The translations under genes were made by a program, and so were the position numbers. Shown here piece after piece: positions 43,001 to 52,166 of a stretch of DNA of 64,000 bases (positions are counted from its first letter, which is position 1; every line of letters begins with the position of its first letter). Origin of the DNA: Tetramitus jugosus (taxonomy: Eukaryota > Heterolobosea > Eutetramitea > Acrasida > Vahlkampfiidae); NCBI GenBank assembly GCA_937625935.1, contig OW569379.1:231001-295000 (forward strand), read 5' to 3'. Below the pieces are notes generated by a model. That model made no database searches. It was given only the letters and a program-made list of their open reading frames with translations, and was not told the origin of the DNA.

Positions 43001-43777
43001 TTATTCGCAGAAATACAATGTGAGACCTTGCTTGAGCAATAGATTGGCGCATGGCCATCTCTTGACAACTTCTCTTGGCACTTTGCTCTTATCTTCCTGC
43101 TTACTCAAAGCAGACAACACATCTTGCTCCATCTGCTTCCAAACATCCAACTTGTCCTTACCCTTCAAAAACATGGCCAATTGAGTTGACTTGTCCTCCA
43201 AGAAGTGAATATTGACACCCAATCGATTGAACACTGCAAACTTTTCAGTTGTAGTGTGCAAAACAAGTTTATCATCATTCACTTCAAATGCCTCATCAAC
43301 AACTTGAGGGAACAAGCTTGCTGTATGTCCATCACCACCCATACCAAGAGTCACCAAATCAGCGTTTGGACCATGTTGCTTCAACAAATTGACAATTTGT
43401 TCATTGTAATCCGCAACGCAGGCATCAAGCTCCAAAGTACTTGCTTTTGGATGAACAAAATTAACTCTTGTCAATTGATGAACTGCATCATTAAACAAGT
43501 GAGTGTTCACGAGATTGACATTGGAGTCATTGTGGGCCGTATCAATATAACGATCATCCACCAAAAAAAAGTACACATTGTCCAATGAGAGCTTCTCTTT
43601 CAAAATGACATCTCTCACCAATTGATACATTGGAATGGGTGTGCTACCACCAGACAATCCAATCAACACTGACTTTTGAGAAGTGATGGAGGATCGAATG
43701 ACAGAGAGAATAGCATTGGCACAATCTGTATTGAACTCGTCAACAGAGGTGAAATAATGGGTATTGTATGGCAACAT
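43001..43777 (-). CDS. PGLS: 6-phosphogluconolactonase
   Basis: A single-exon 258-residue enzyme of normal length. It hydrolyses 6-phosphogluconolactone to 6-phosphogluconate, the second step of the oxidative pentose phosphate pathway, in the cytosol. Motifs: IGLSGGSTPIPMYQLV (phosphate-binding loop), FFLVDDRYIDTAHNDSNVNL, and LVTLGMGGDGHTASLFP, which contains the catalytic His of the family. The C-terminal RWPCANLLL is close to the usual end. No fusion to glucose-6-phosphate dehydrogenase and no targeting peptide is present. Confidence 0.95.
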   Translation of the reverse strand: MLPYNTHYFTSVDEFNTDCANAILSVIRSSITSQKSVLIGLSGGSTPIPMYQLVRDVILKEKLSLDNVYFFLVDDRYIDTAHNDSNVNLVNTHLFNDAVHQLTRVNFVHPKASTLELDACVADYNEQIVNLLKQHGPNADLVTLGMGGDGHTASLFPQVVDEAFEVNDDKLVLHTTTEKFAVFNRLGVNIHFLEDKSTQLAMFLKGKDKLDVWKQMEQDVLSALSKQEDKSKVPREVVKRWPCANLLLKQGLTLYFCE

Positions 43778-43972
43778 GTGTGTGTGAATTTGTTTGGTGC
43801 TCGGCAGGAAAGGTTTTTTATATTTCGAGCTTGATCATCAAAAGGATCTCCGCTTTTTACTCTCAGAAGAATGAGAAATTCCCCTTCAATGGAGAAATTT
43901 CTTTATGAATTAGGATACACATGATGTGGATGTTAGTCACAAGGGATATTGAGAAGGCTGTATGGGAAACCT

Positions 43973-44584
43973 TTACAAGCCCAGAGCTTGTTTCTTGATT
44001 TGAGCAAATTCTTCTTCACTGATAATTCCCTTCTGTTTCATCTCTCCAAACTTCTCCAAGTCATCAATAGTGTACTGTTTCGTGCTTTCTCTTGGTGTTG
44101 TTGTTGTTGTTGTGCTTGCTGTCGACGGAGCAGTCGTAGTCGCTCTTGGAGAAGCAATACCTGAAGAACGATACTTTTTCTGACCAGTGATAGGATCAAC
44201 GATAAAGCCGACTCGAGGACTACTGGGCGGTGTACTCTGAGAAGATGCGACACTCGTAGTCGTTTGCACAACTTGTTTCTCCCCAAAGTTTGAATCGCGT
44301 CTCTGAGCAATCTTCAGACTACCACTCTCATTGGACAACAGGATATGACAACCGTCCTTGGTCAGATCAAATTTCTGCGTAGAGTTGACATTTCTCTCCC
44401 TTATGGTGAAGCAGACAGAGATGACATGAGAGTTGGAAATCTGAGGAGCTGCTACATCAGTCTCAAACACCTTGCTGACAACGAGTTGTGTTTCGTGGCC
44501 AATGTTCTTTCCTTCGACAGTGAGATCGAATGGTTTTTCCTCGGATGCTGCAATATTCTGGACATGGATATGTACTTTGGTCAT
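43973..44584 (-). CDS. SHOCT-domain protein
   Basis: A 203-residue protein. The first ~85 residues form a beta-rich region without a known match (VHIHVQNIAASEEKPFDLTV and ISVCFTIRERNV). The middle is a Ser/Thr-rich linker with TATTTTTT-like runs. The C-terminal ~30 residues (DDLEKFGEMKQKGIISEEEF followed by AQIKKQALGL) fit the short C-terminal SHOCT helix pair, best known from bacteria, where it sits at protein ends and is thought to help oligomerisation. The open frame begins four codons upstream with a TTG, so the first ATG was used. Function unknown. Confidence 0.72.
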   Translation of the reverse strand: MTKVHIHVQNIAASEEKPFDLTVEGKNIGHETQLVVSKVFETDVAAPQISNSHVISVCFTIRERNVNSTQKFDLTKDGCHILLSNESGSLKIAQRRDSNFGEKQVVQTTTSVASSQSTPPSSPRVGFIVDPITGQKKYRSSGIASPRATTTAPSTASTTTTTTPRESTKQYTIDDLEKFGEMKQKGIISEEEFAQIKKQALGL

Positions 44585-44780
44585 TTTCTTTATCAAGAGT
44601 AATATTTGTTGTTGTTCAACGGGTATGTCTGGATGATTTGATTACGTCTTTTGTTTTTTCGCTGCTGTTGGCAGATTCGCAACAGTTACAGAGTGACGTT
44701 TGACAAGGGGCGGAATTACGACATTTATTGAAGTTTCTGTACATTGCCTCTTTTCCGTGTGACACAAACTATCCATCTTC

Positions 44781-46229
44781 TCAAATCATACTTGCGACCT
44801 TGGATGAATAGGGTTGAGCAAAGGTTGAACCTCCAGTCAAACCCTGAGCCGATGTACTTCCTCCCAAGAGTTGCTGGGATCCTTGCTGCATCAAACCAGA
44901 GCCTGTTAAACCTTGAGTTTGTTGGGTTGGCATGAAACCTTGTTGTTGAGTCGGGAATGCGCCTTGTTGCTGACTTGGTAAGAATGAGCTTTGTTGTTGG
45001 GAAGGTAAGAAGGATCCTTGCTGTTGGGATGGTAAGAAAGATCCTTGTTGTTGAGTTGGCAAGAATGAACTCTGTTGGAGATTACCTGTTCCTCCGTAGC
45101 CATATTGACTAGATCCTTGAGTGAATCCTTGCTGTTGAGATGGCAAGAAGGATCCCTGCTGTTGAGATGGTAAGAAGGATCCTTGTTGTTGCTGAGAAGG
45201 CAAGAATGAACCACGTTGCTGACCAGATAAGAAGGAGCCTTGTTGTTGGCCACCAAAAGATGAGGAACCATATCCAGCTTGTTGACCCAAAAGCGGGCCA
45301 GAAGTTGGTGTGTATCCTGCGTACTGAGTACCAAATTGTTGTTGACCAATGAATGATTGACTTGGAATGGTTCCAGAAGTGCCTCTGAATTGATTGGCAT
45401 CATAAACCAATGCACTCTGACTGGTAATATTCTCAATGAACTTCTCCTCTCTGATCACATTGATAACCGGTTTCTGGTAAACAGTTCTCTGGATGACCTG
45501 CTCATGAATCTCACGGACCGGTTGTTCATGAATCTCAGTCACAATTGGCTTCTGAATAATCTCCTTTCTCATCTCACGAGTCTGAGAAGAGAGAGGAGGT
45601 TCGTTGATCACACGAACATCTTGTCTTTGATCGACTTGAACCTGTCTCAATCGATCCTGTTCACGCATCTGAGACAATACACGGTTTCTCTCCATTTCAG
45701 CCACTTCTCTGCCCTGAACCTCGAATGTCCCTTGGTCTTGGATGAAAATCTCTTGAACCGGATGCAAGAATCTCTTCTCGATCGGCCTTTCGTGAATTTC
45801 AATGATATCCTGTCTCAATTGCTCTTGAATCATTGGCTTTTGAATCACCTCCTTTCTCAACAACTTCTCAACACGGTCCAACACTGGCTTCTCTTGAATG
45901 ATGTTGGAAGATGAAAACTGCTCATCTCTGAGAACAGTTCTCTCAGTAGAGAACTGGGATTGTTCAATAAATGAACCTCTCTGTTGCTGACCCAACAATG
46001 GTTGCTGCTGTGACAACAATGGTTGCTGTTGTTGTTGAGACAAGAGTGGTTGCTGCTGTTGTGACAACAATGGCTGTTGCTGAGACAGCAATGGTTGCTG
46101 TTGTTGTTGAGACAACAGCGACTGATCAGATGAGAGTGTTGTTCCAAACTTTTGATTCTGAAGATTAGAACTCAAGAAGGATTGGCTTTGTGGTGCATAG
46201 GCCGATTCCATGACATTAGTTTCTACCAT
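44781..46229 (-). CDS. Gln-rich repeat protein with KP/EIHE repeats
   Basis: A 482-residue protein without a recognised family. The N-terminal part has QQPLLSQQ repeats. The central ~170 residues alternate charged helices with a recurring pattern: VIQKPMIQEQLRQDIIEIHE, IIQKPIVTEIHEQPVREIHE and YQKPVINVIREEKF share the order of Lys-Pro then a Glu-Ile-His-Glu. The C-terminal part has about eight copies of a ~10-residue unit of the SFLPSQQQG type. Such layouts occur in cytoskeletal or cell-cortex proteins of protists, but this is only suggestive. The ATG was taken six codons inside the open frame. Confidence 0.65.
   Translation of the reverse strand: MVETNVMESAYAPQSQSFLSSNLQNQKFGTTLSSDQSLLSQQQQQPLLSQQQPLLSQQQQPLLSQQQQQPLLSQQQPLLGQQQRGSFIEQSQFSTERTVLRDEQFSSSNIIQEKPVLDRVEKLLRKEVIQKPMIQEQLRQDIIEIHERPIEKRFLHPVQEIFIQDQGTFEVQGREVAEMERNRVLSQMREQDRLRQVQVDQRQDVRVINEPPLSSQTREMRKEIIQKPIVTEIHEQPVREIHEQVIQRTVYQKPVINVIREEKFIENITSQSALVYDANQFRGTSGTIPSQSFIGQQQFGTQYAGYTPTSGPLLGQQAGYGSSSFGGQQQGSFLSGQQRGSFLPSQQQQGSFLPSQQQGSFLPSQQQGFTQGSSQYGYGGTGNLQQSSFLPTQQQGSFLPSQQQGSFLPSQQQSSFLPSQQQGAFPTQQQGFMPTQQTQGLTGSGLMQQGSQQLLGGSTSAQGLTGGSTFAQPYSSKVASMI
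44955..45240 (-). repeat. Tandem coding repeat (SFLPSQQQG-type units)
   Basis: About eight imperfect ~30-bp units in the C-terminal part of the Gln-rich repeat protein. The copies keep reading frame and differ mostly at silent or Gln/Ser positions. Confidence 0.7.
45985..46120 (-). repeat. Tandem coding repeat (QQPLLSQQ-type units)
   Basis: Roughly six imperfect units encoding PLLSQQQQ and PLLGQQQ variants near the N-terminus of the same protein. Confidence 0.7.
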
Positions 46230-46752
46230 ATTGTAGTTGTTTATCAATAATTGTTATATACAAAAGAGCTTTGGGAAGTTGTTAAGTTTCTTGATGAGGG
46301 ATGATTGTATTAGTTGAGGTATGACGCCCAATATTTATCTCTCAACCACACTGAACACCGAATCGCGTATAATTATCCCAAAGTTAAAAAAGAACCAACT
46401 TGGATGATGAGTTGCAGCAGAGATCTGACGTATGAATCCCTTTGTATTCCAGAGATCTGAGCAAATGCTTTTTTTTCGCACTAGCTCAATCTCAGATCCG
46501 ATCTACGGGATGGACAAAATTCATTGTTTACGGTGAACACCTTATCGGCCGAGACAATTGGACCCTTTATCCTTTTGCGTGCCAACGCCCAAAGCAGCCA
46601 TCTCCCGTTTTGTACTGTGAGCATCGGACAAAAAAATAAAACGACAACACAAAAAACAGAACACCACAACACCTCTTATTTATTTCACCCCACTTTTTTG
46701 AACAATATTGCCCTATTGTCGCTTTGTTGTGTGTTTGAACCACCACTCACAG
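46230..46752. other. Divergent intergenic region, 523 bp
   Basis: Shared upstream region of the Gln-rich repeat gene (minus) and a low-complexity tail-anchored protein gene (plus). Short open frames cross it but none has an ATG-led sequence with recognisable features. No RNA gene is seen. Confidence 0.5.
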
Positions 46753-48486
46753 ATGCGCCAACCACACCCAACAATAAACAACAACAATTGTCATCATTCC
46801 AACAATAGCAGCAACAACCAGGATGACTTTCACAACAATATTGTAATGAGCAATGATTATTCCAACAACGCCAATCGCTCAAGAAAAAACAGTTGTACAA
46901 CCTCGATAGCTTCTGCTACTGCTGTTGCGACTGCCTCGACATCTACCTCATTTTTCACAGCAACAACCACAACATCGTCTTCATCGTCAACCACAGCAAC
47001 TTCACGGTCATTATCGAAACAGCAATATGTATTTAGCAGAAGAGGCAGTACGGTCATTGCATCCACCCACCATACAGATGACTTCAACAGCAATAACAGT
47101 GGTGATAGTAGCAGTAGTGCAGCAACAATGATGATACATTCACAGTTTGTTGGTTTGTCAACATCGAGGCGAACATCTGTCATTTCAATGAATCATAGTA
47201 GTACTGTTGTCAGTAGTGAGTATGCCAATGATGATTCCTTCATGCATCACACTCTCCACCAACAGCAACAGCAACAACGGTCCAATGCGCGGTCACAAAA
47301 AGGAATGAAAGTTCATGAGTGTTACCCGTCGTTGGCCAAAAATGAAGTTGATGACGGGCGGAATTTTTTTGCGCGAGCGCTTGATACAAAAACGGACAAA
47401 ACAAGAACTGTGCGAGCACCTATGGACGAGAGGAGGTTTAGCAGAGAGAATCTCCTCTTGTGCGCTGCTCCTCCTCAACAACCACGGCAACAACAACAAC
47501 AACGACAGTATCAAGAAGAGCTTCTTGAGCATGGAATGACGATGATTGTGGATGGTAACGGAGAACACCATCATTCATCACTTGACAACAGCAATAACAG
47601 CAACATAATAACGCCTGAAAAGTCGCAAGCTCTACCCTTCAAACGTCAATCCTCATTTGAGTTGTTTAAGATGCACTTGAACAGCTACGTGTTTCCTCCG
47701 AGGTTATCATCGACATCCTTATCACCATCAACCCTATCATCTCCTCTATCCTCACCAATCATGTCACCATCGCCATCACCGCTACAGGGAGGAGAAGTGA
47801 GTGAAGATGATTGTCATCCATGGTCATCCGTCCGTAGTGGTAGTGGTGAAGAATTCAACCGTGTTGACAGTATTGGTGAAGAGGGAGGTGATTATTCATC
47901 ATCTGATGAAAAAGAAGGCAACAACAATAACAACAAGCATAACAACAATAACAACAATAATAATAATAGGACGATTGGTAGTGCTACAGCTCAACAAGCA
48001 ACAGAATTTGTTCGAAGAGTGTTTCAGCGACAACATCGTCGCAGCACAGAAGAGGATGATGCATTTGTGGAGGCTGTAACAACAGGTCATAGCTCTGCTG
48101 CTGTCTCATCATTGCTCAATACTAATGACAATAATAATAGTAATAATAATAATAATAATAATAACAATCATGATGATGAACACAAGGGCAACAACAACAC
48201 GAACACTAGGGAAACAAATGATGGCACCATCATGATGACAATGCGGAAAAAACAACAACAACAAAAAGCTGTGAAATGTCAGCCTACAGACGATGATCAC
48301 CACCCAACAACGAGTAGTAGTAACACGAGTGTGAAAAAGCAGCATTTCAGTCAAACTAACCCAGGATTGTTTGCAAATCTAGTGCGGACAAGACATGGGC
48401 AACTAATGATATTCTTTGGATTGTTCTGTGTCTTTTTCATCATTTTGAACAAGGTGTTCTCCTCAATAAATCAAGCTCTCAGCTGA
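46753..48486 (+). CDS. Low-complexity tail-anchored protein
   Basis: A 577-residue protein, mostly Asn, Ser, Thr and Gln runs, with no family I recognise. Short ordered islands are visible: RKNSCTTSIASATAVATAST, KRQSSFELFKMHLNSYVFPP, and QQATEFVRRVFQRQHRRSTE with the following acidic helix. The last ~25 residues are a single hydrophobic span (LMIFFGLFCVFFIILNKVF) with a very short tail. This is the pattern of a tail-anchored membrane protein whose long N-terminal part faces the cytosol. RRxS-type sites such as SRRTS and RRGS could be phosphorylated. The ATG was chosen at codon 16 of the open frame. Confidence 0.62.
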   Translation: MRQPHPTINNNNCHHSNNSSNNQDDFHNNIVMSNDYSNNANRSRKNSCTTSIASATAVATASTSTSFFTATTTTSSSSSTTATSRSLSKQQYVFSRRGSTVIASTHHTDDFNSNNSGDSSSSAATMMIHSQFVGLSTSRRTSVISMNHSSTVVSSEYANDDSFMHHTLHQQQQQQRSNARSQKGMKVHECYPSLAKNEVDDGRNFFARALDTKTDKTRTVRAPMDERRFSRENLLLCAAPPQQPRQQQQQRQYQEELLEHGMTMIVDGNGEHHHSSLDNSNNSNIITPEKSQALPFKRQSSFELFKMHLNSYVFPPRLSSTSLSPSTLSSPLSSPIMSPSPSPLQGGEVSEDDCHPWSSVRSGSGEEFNRVDSIGEEGGDYSSSDEKEGNNNNNKHNNNNNNNNNRTIGSATAQQATEFVRRVFQRQHRRSTEEDDAFVEAVTTGHSSAAVSSLLNTNDNNNSNNNNNNNNNHDDEHKGNNNTNTRETNDGTIMMTMRKKQQQQKAVKCQPTDDDHHPTTSSSNTSVKKQHFSQTNPGLFANLVRTRHGQLMIFFGLFCVFFIILNKVFSSINQALS

Positions 48487-48537
48487 GTGGAAAAGACTCG
48501 AGCGGTAAATTATTTCTCAACACAAAAGCAACAAAGA

Positions 48538-49233
48538 ATGCACAGAACCATTGCACGAAAAACAATTGTCTTGATTGGTCGCCATAAGAACCTAACTTCC
48601 AAAAAATTCCACCTTCCTGTCCTCCATCAAACCTCTCTCATTCATCGAAATTTCACAACATTTACTCCGATCCCGCAAACAGCATCTCTTGAAAAAGATA
48701 CGGAACTCCTTTATCAGTTTCAAAGCAAATATAATGGACTTTTATCTTCCAATAACTTTGATGCATGCAAACAATTGTTAGTGGAAGCGAATGAAGCACT
48801 CGAGAGAAGGCCGATTCTTTCGAGTGATGGAAGATTTAGTGTCACTTGTTTCAAGGTTGTTTTGCTGAGAAACACTGCTCTGCTGTCGTTAGTTTGTACA
48901 GATTATGAACAAGCTGATGAGATTACTCGTGAATTGATGGGAATGAAGGATGTGTTGTCATCTGATAACAATGGTTGGGATCGTTACTTTTTCTATGACT
49001 TGAATTCTGCTTTGAGTATCATTTCCAAATGCAATGTGCAGCTAAACAGACTGAATGAGGCATTGTCGATTCAAAATTGGATTGTGAAGCGTTTGGAGCA
49101 ACAATTGCTCTTGCTTGAGCAGATGGAAAATACGAGGCAAGATTGGATCGACAAGACACAAAATGATCTGACTCAGGAGAAGCAAAATCAGAAGCTGATC
49201 ACTGCCAAATACAATGAGCAGTCACATGTTTAA
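48538..49233 (+). CDS. Mitochondrial TPR-like helical protein (unknown function)
   Basis: A 231-residue protein. The first ~45 residues are rich in Arg, Lys, Ser and Leu and lack acidic residues (MHRTIARKTIVLIGRHKNLT), a typical mitochondrial presequence. The rest is alpha-helical with a spacing that suggests TPR-like repeats (DACKQLLVEANEALERRPIL, YEQADEITRELMGMKDVLSS and LNEALSIQNWIVKRLEQQLL), then a coiled coil. No enzyme motif is seen. The start was set at the ATG that opens the presequence. It follows the tail-anchored protein by only 51 bp on the same strand. Confidence 0.6.
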   Translation: MHRTIARKTIVLIGRHKNLTSKKFHLPVLHQTSLIHRNFTTFTPIPQTASLEKDTELLYQFQSKYNGLLSSNNFDACKQLLVEANEALERRPILSSDGRFSVTCFKVVLLRNTALLSLVCTDYEQADEITRELMGMKDVLSSDNNGWDRYFFYDLNSALSIISKCNVQLNRLNEALSIQNWIVKRLEQQLLLLEQMENTRQDWIDKTQNDLTQEKQNQKLITAKYNEQSHV

Positions 49234-49411
49234 TTTGCCGCGGACTCTCTCTATCACAGTATTCGAACACTGTCGCTTTGCGAAATGGAAGCCCGACCAA
49301 CATCCAACCCTTTTAAAAAAAATTGGCGGACCTCCGGTTGTTCTGATTCCACACACCAAAAGAAAAAACCCAAACACACAACAAACATTGAAACATTGAC
49401 CATTAATAACA

Positions 49412-50203
49412 ATGTCACTCTATTCACAAACATCTGTTCCCTATCAAGACCAAATATCAGAAAACTCTCAAAAGAACAATGGTCCATCAGATGTTCTGGG
49501 CTACTATGCTTACGATTCAGATGATGAACTGCAAAACTCTATTGTCAAGGTTGAATTCGAGTACAACCAAATTATTGTCGATGTCATTAATGCCTTTATC
49601 GTCGGACTGTTCTTGTCCATTGTTGGTATCGGTATCCTGATGATCCTGTGTCTGCCGTTCGTTTTCATTTACGGTGTTCATGTTTACAATCGGAGAAAAT
49701 GTTACATTACCTCGACAAATGTGGTTCTGAAACAAGAGATTCCCGTGATGGTGTGTTGTCTGTTCAACAAGAGAGAAAATCACGTGCAACTGTACAATGT
49801 GGTTGATGTGATTGTCACACAGGGAGTCATTCAAAGAATGTTCGATTGCTATACATTGACCATTTTGAATCCTGGTCAAGCAGGCCCTGAACAATCAAGC
49901 TCCATGCAACTGTTTGGTGTCAAGAATGCTCATCAAATTAAGAGAATGCTGTTGGACTTGTCTGCGAAGCTAAAGTCTGGTGAGAAGATTGAGGCACCTA
50001 CTGCTCTCTCTGTAGCAGCCAACTCCTCTGACAACCACCACATGGGATATCAAGCTCATGCTCGTGTCCATACGGAACATTCTACTCTTCTTGTGGACAA
50101 GGAACAACAACAACAGTTCATGAGCACTGTTGTGGATATCAATCAATCCTTGTTGCGCATTGAGCAATTGTTAGCTTCCCAACAACAACAACCAAACGTG
50201 TAA
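49412..50203 (+). CDS. Membrane protein with bacterial-type PH-like domain
   Basis: A 263-residue protein. A disordered N-terminus of ~45 residues is followed by a hydrophobic hairpin (VINAFIVGLFLSIVGIGILM then LPFVFIYGVHVY). A beta-rich domain comes next, beginning RRKCYITSTNVVLKQEIPV and including NHVQLYNVVDVIVTQG and DCYTLTILNPG. The order of TM hairpin, short basic turn and a domain with 'Y-x-I-T-x-x-x-V' resembles the bPH_2/DUF304 membrane PH-like family. The C-terminal helix AHQIKRMLLDLSAKLKSGE completes the domain, and a Gln-rich coiled tail follows. Role unknown; it probably sits in an internal membrane. Confidence 0.62.
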   Translation: MSLYSQTSVPYQDQISENSQKNNGPSDVLGYYAYDSDDELQNSIVKVEFEYNQIIVDVINAFIVGLFLSIVGIGILMILCLPFVFIYGVHVYNRRKCYITSTNVVLKQEIPVMVCCLFNKRENHVQLYNVVDVIVTQGVIQRMFDCYTLTILNPGQAGPEQSSSMQLFGVKNAHQIKRMLLDLSAKLKSGEKIEAPTALSVAANSSDNHHMGYQAHARVHTEHSTLLVDKEQQQQFMSTVVDINQSLLRIEQLLASQQQQPNV

Positions 50204-50311
50204 ATACAATTCAATTAATTTATTAACCACTCAGTTTATAGCTCTCATATTTCTTTTTGCTTCTTTTTGTACATTTGAAGGAGTTCGGACTTTTATGAAG
50301 TCGAGACCACC

Positions 50312-51985
50312 TCAATACATGAAATATGTCGCTATCATTGTGGCAATAAAGAAGGATAATGTGAGGAGATTACTCGGCGATAGCACACCAGTTCCTGAAA
50401 TACCAGTGTAGTCTCCCGTAACCGCAACTACCCCAAACCATGTCTTTTTATCCATAATATCAGCCGCAGTTATCGAGGCGGTAATAGTTCCGCCTGAGAT
50501 CCTGGCCTTTGGAACAATAGTCCATTTGTTATCCTTCATTATCAGTAGCTGCAGTGTTGACCTATCGATTGGAACTCCATAGTTCACGCGGTTTCCTCTG
50601 TGATCATATTGCACTTTAAAACTAAATTCCAATGTGTCGCTAGGGATGAGTAATTCAAAGAAGACGAGCGATTCATTCTTTGATGAGTCTGGCAGACCAC
50701 CACCAACGGAGTACAATGGGTTTTCAGCTGTTAATTGCAACACCTGGGCTACGAACGGTCGCTCAACCTTATCAAATGAGAAGGTGGCGAGTGGATAGGC
50801 CCGAGAGGAGTTCACTCGATTGAATAACCCGGCAACATAGGGTACATTGGCTGGAACAAACACATCTTTGTATGGAATAATGGGAACTGTGGATGGAAGA
50901 CCGGACGGTTGTTGAGTTTCCACTTGAGTTAAGTAGATATATGTTTCTGTTTGACCTGGAGAGAGTTGAGGTTCCATGTAGAAGACGTAGCCATTCCACG
51001 ATGTTTTCACTGCAAAGTAGGTCTCATATTCGTTATCGTACTGTAGTGCTACAACTGTACTTTTGACACTGAAAATGAGATCTGCGATTGCACTGTTCTC
51101 AGTCATATCATAAATAAGTTGACTGTAGGTAATCCTTGGACTCGTGGTCGTGTTGCCAGTAGAAATTGCATTTCCTTGCGATTCTGTCACCAACTTGAAT
51201 CCCAGGTAGTTTTTGGTAGAACTGTCAAATCGGATTAAACCCTTGGTCATTGCCGTGCCTGGTACCAGTTTCTTCATTTGCTCGACGCTCACTTTCCAAT
51301 CTCCGTCAGATGTCAAAGGATTGAACATCGCTTTCAACTTGTTGGAACTCTTTCTGTCCTTTACAGAGAAGTAGTTGTATTCTCCGGCTGTGATAGCCTG
51401 TTGTTCAGCGTAGGCAGTTTCTTTTACTGGTGGAATCAGCACGGCTATGGTTTCGGTTGTGTATTTTAAGTCGATCAGGGAAGAGGCACCTTGAATGGCA
51501 TTGGAATCGATGGAGTTAATCGTGGTGACCGAGTTGAATTGCATCCAAGTGGCCTCATCTGAGTTGTAGAAGTAGAATTTGATTCCCTCTGGTTCAAGTA
51601 CTCTCTTCTTGAGATCAGTCTGAGAGAACGAGTATCGCATAACGACATTGTAGATTGGAGCTGTATAGGTCTCAATTGGATCAGCTTCTCCAGTGGGATT
51701 CCAACTAATAGCGAATTGAAAGATACCTAGTGAAGTAAAGCCAGGAGGCAGATATTGTTCCGTTGTAATTTTTGAAACAGTGAGTTTGAAGTCAGACTGA
51801 GGTTTCAAGAACTCGAGATAAAGTTTCTCACTCTTTGTGTTGGATAACGTGTATTCTTTGACAACTCCTTTCTTTACAGTGAATTGCTTGCCGAAGCTCT
51901 GAGCATTGACGAGTTGCATGACAGCAACCATAAGCAGACTTAGTACCAGAATAAATTTCACAGAAAATTTTGCCATCTTATCCAT
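50312..51985 (-). CDS. Secreted, probably GPI-anchored protein of unknown function
   Basis: A 557-residue protein. The signal peptide is VKFILVLSLLMVAVMQLVNA. The C-terminal hydrophobic stretch (NLLTLSFFIATMIATYFMY), preceded by small residues, fits a GPI-anchor signal. The mature part is beta-rich (for example QFTVKKGVVKEYTLSN, YLEFLKPQSDFKLTVSK) with several possible N-glycosylation sites and almost no cysteine. It looks like an extracellular adhesion-type or coat protein, but I do not recognise a domain. The paralogous-looking segments EQQAITAGEYNYFSVKDRK and QSFGKQFTVKKGVVKEYTLS suggest an internal duplication of a beta-sandwich unit. Confidence 0.62.
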   Translation of the reverse strand: MDKMAKFSVKFILVLSLLMVAVMQLVNAQSFGKQFTVKKGVVKEYTLSNTKSEKLYLEFLKPQSDFKLTVSKITTEQYLPPGFTSLGIFQFAISWNPTGEADPIETYTAPIYNVVMRYSFSQTDLKKRVLEPEGIKFYFYNSDEATWMQFNSVTTINSIDSNAIQGASSLIDLKYTTETIAVLIPPVKETAYAEQQAITAGEYNYFSVKDRKSSNKLKAMFNPLTSDGDWKVSVEQMKKLVPGTAMTKGLIRFDSSTKNYLGFKLVTESQGNAISTGNTTTSPRITYSQLIYDMTENSAIADLIFSVKSTVVALQYDNEYETYFAVKTSWNGYVFYMEPQLSPGQTETYIYLTQVETQQPSGLPSTVPIIPYKDVFVPANVPYVAGLFNRVNSSRAYPLATFSFDKVERPFVAQVLQLTAENPLYSVGGGLPDSSKNESLVFFELLIPSDTLEFSFKVQYDHRGNRVNYGVPIDRSTLQLLIMKDNKWTIVPKARISGGTITASITAADIMDKKTWFGVVAVTGDYTGISGTGVLSPSNLLTLSFFIATMIATYFMY

Positions 51986-52166
51986 CAGTTGTTTTGGTTG
52001 TTGCTGTTGTCACTGTTGGTTGGAGCTTTGTAGGCCACGATGTTTGTTGGATCCTGTTTCAGTGCAACAAGTCAGATTTTGCCCATATAATATTTTTATC
52101 CAAGAAGAAATGCGACATCCAACGAAAAAAGATACTGAGGGACATAATGAACGGAAAGCAAAGCCT

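Noticed and set aside
44930..45240. CRISPR-like array
   Set aside because: The repeats are contiguous, keep a reading frame and have no unique spacers; they are coding tandem repeats in a eukaryotic gene.
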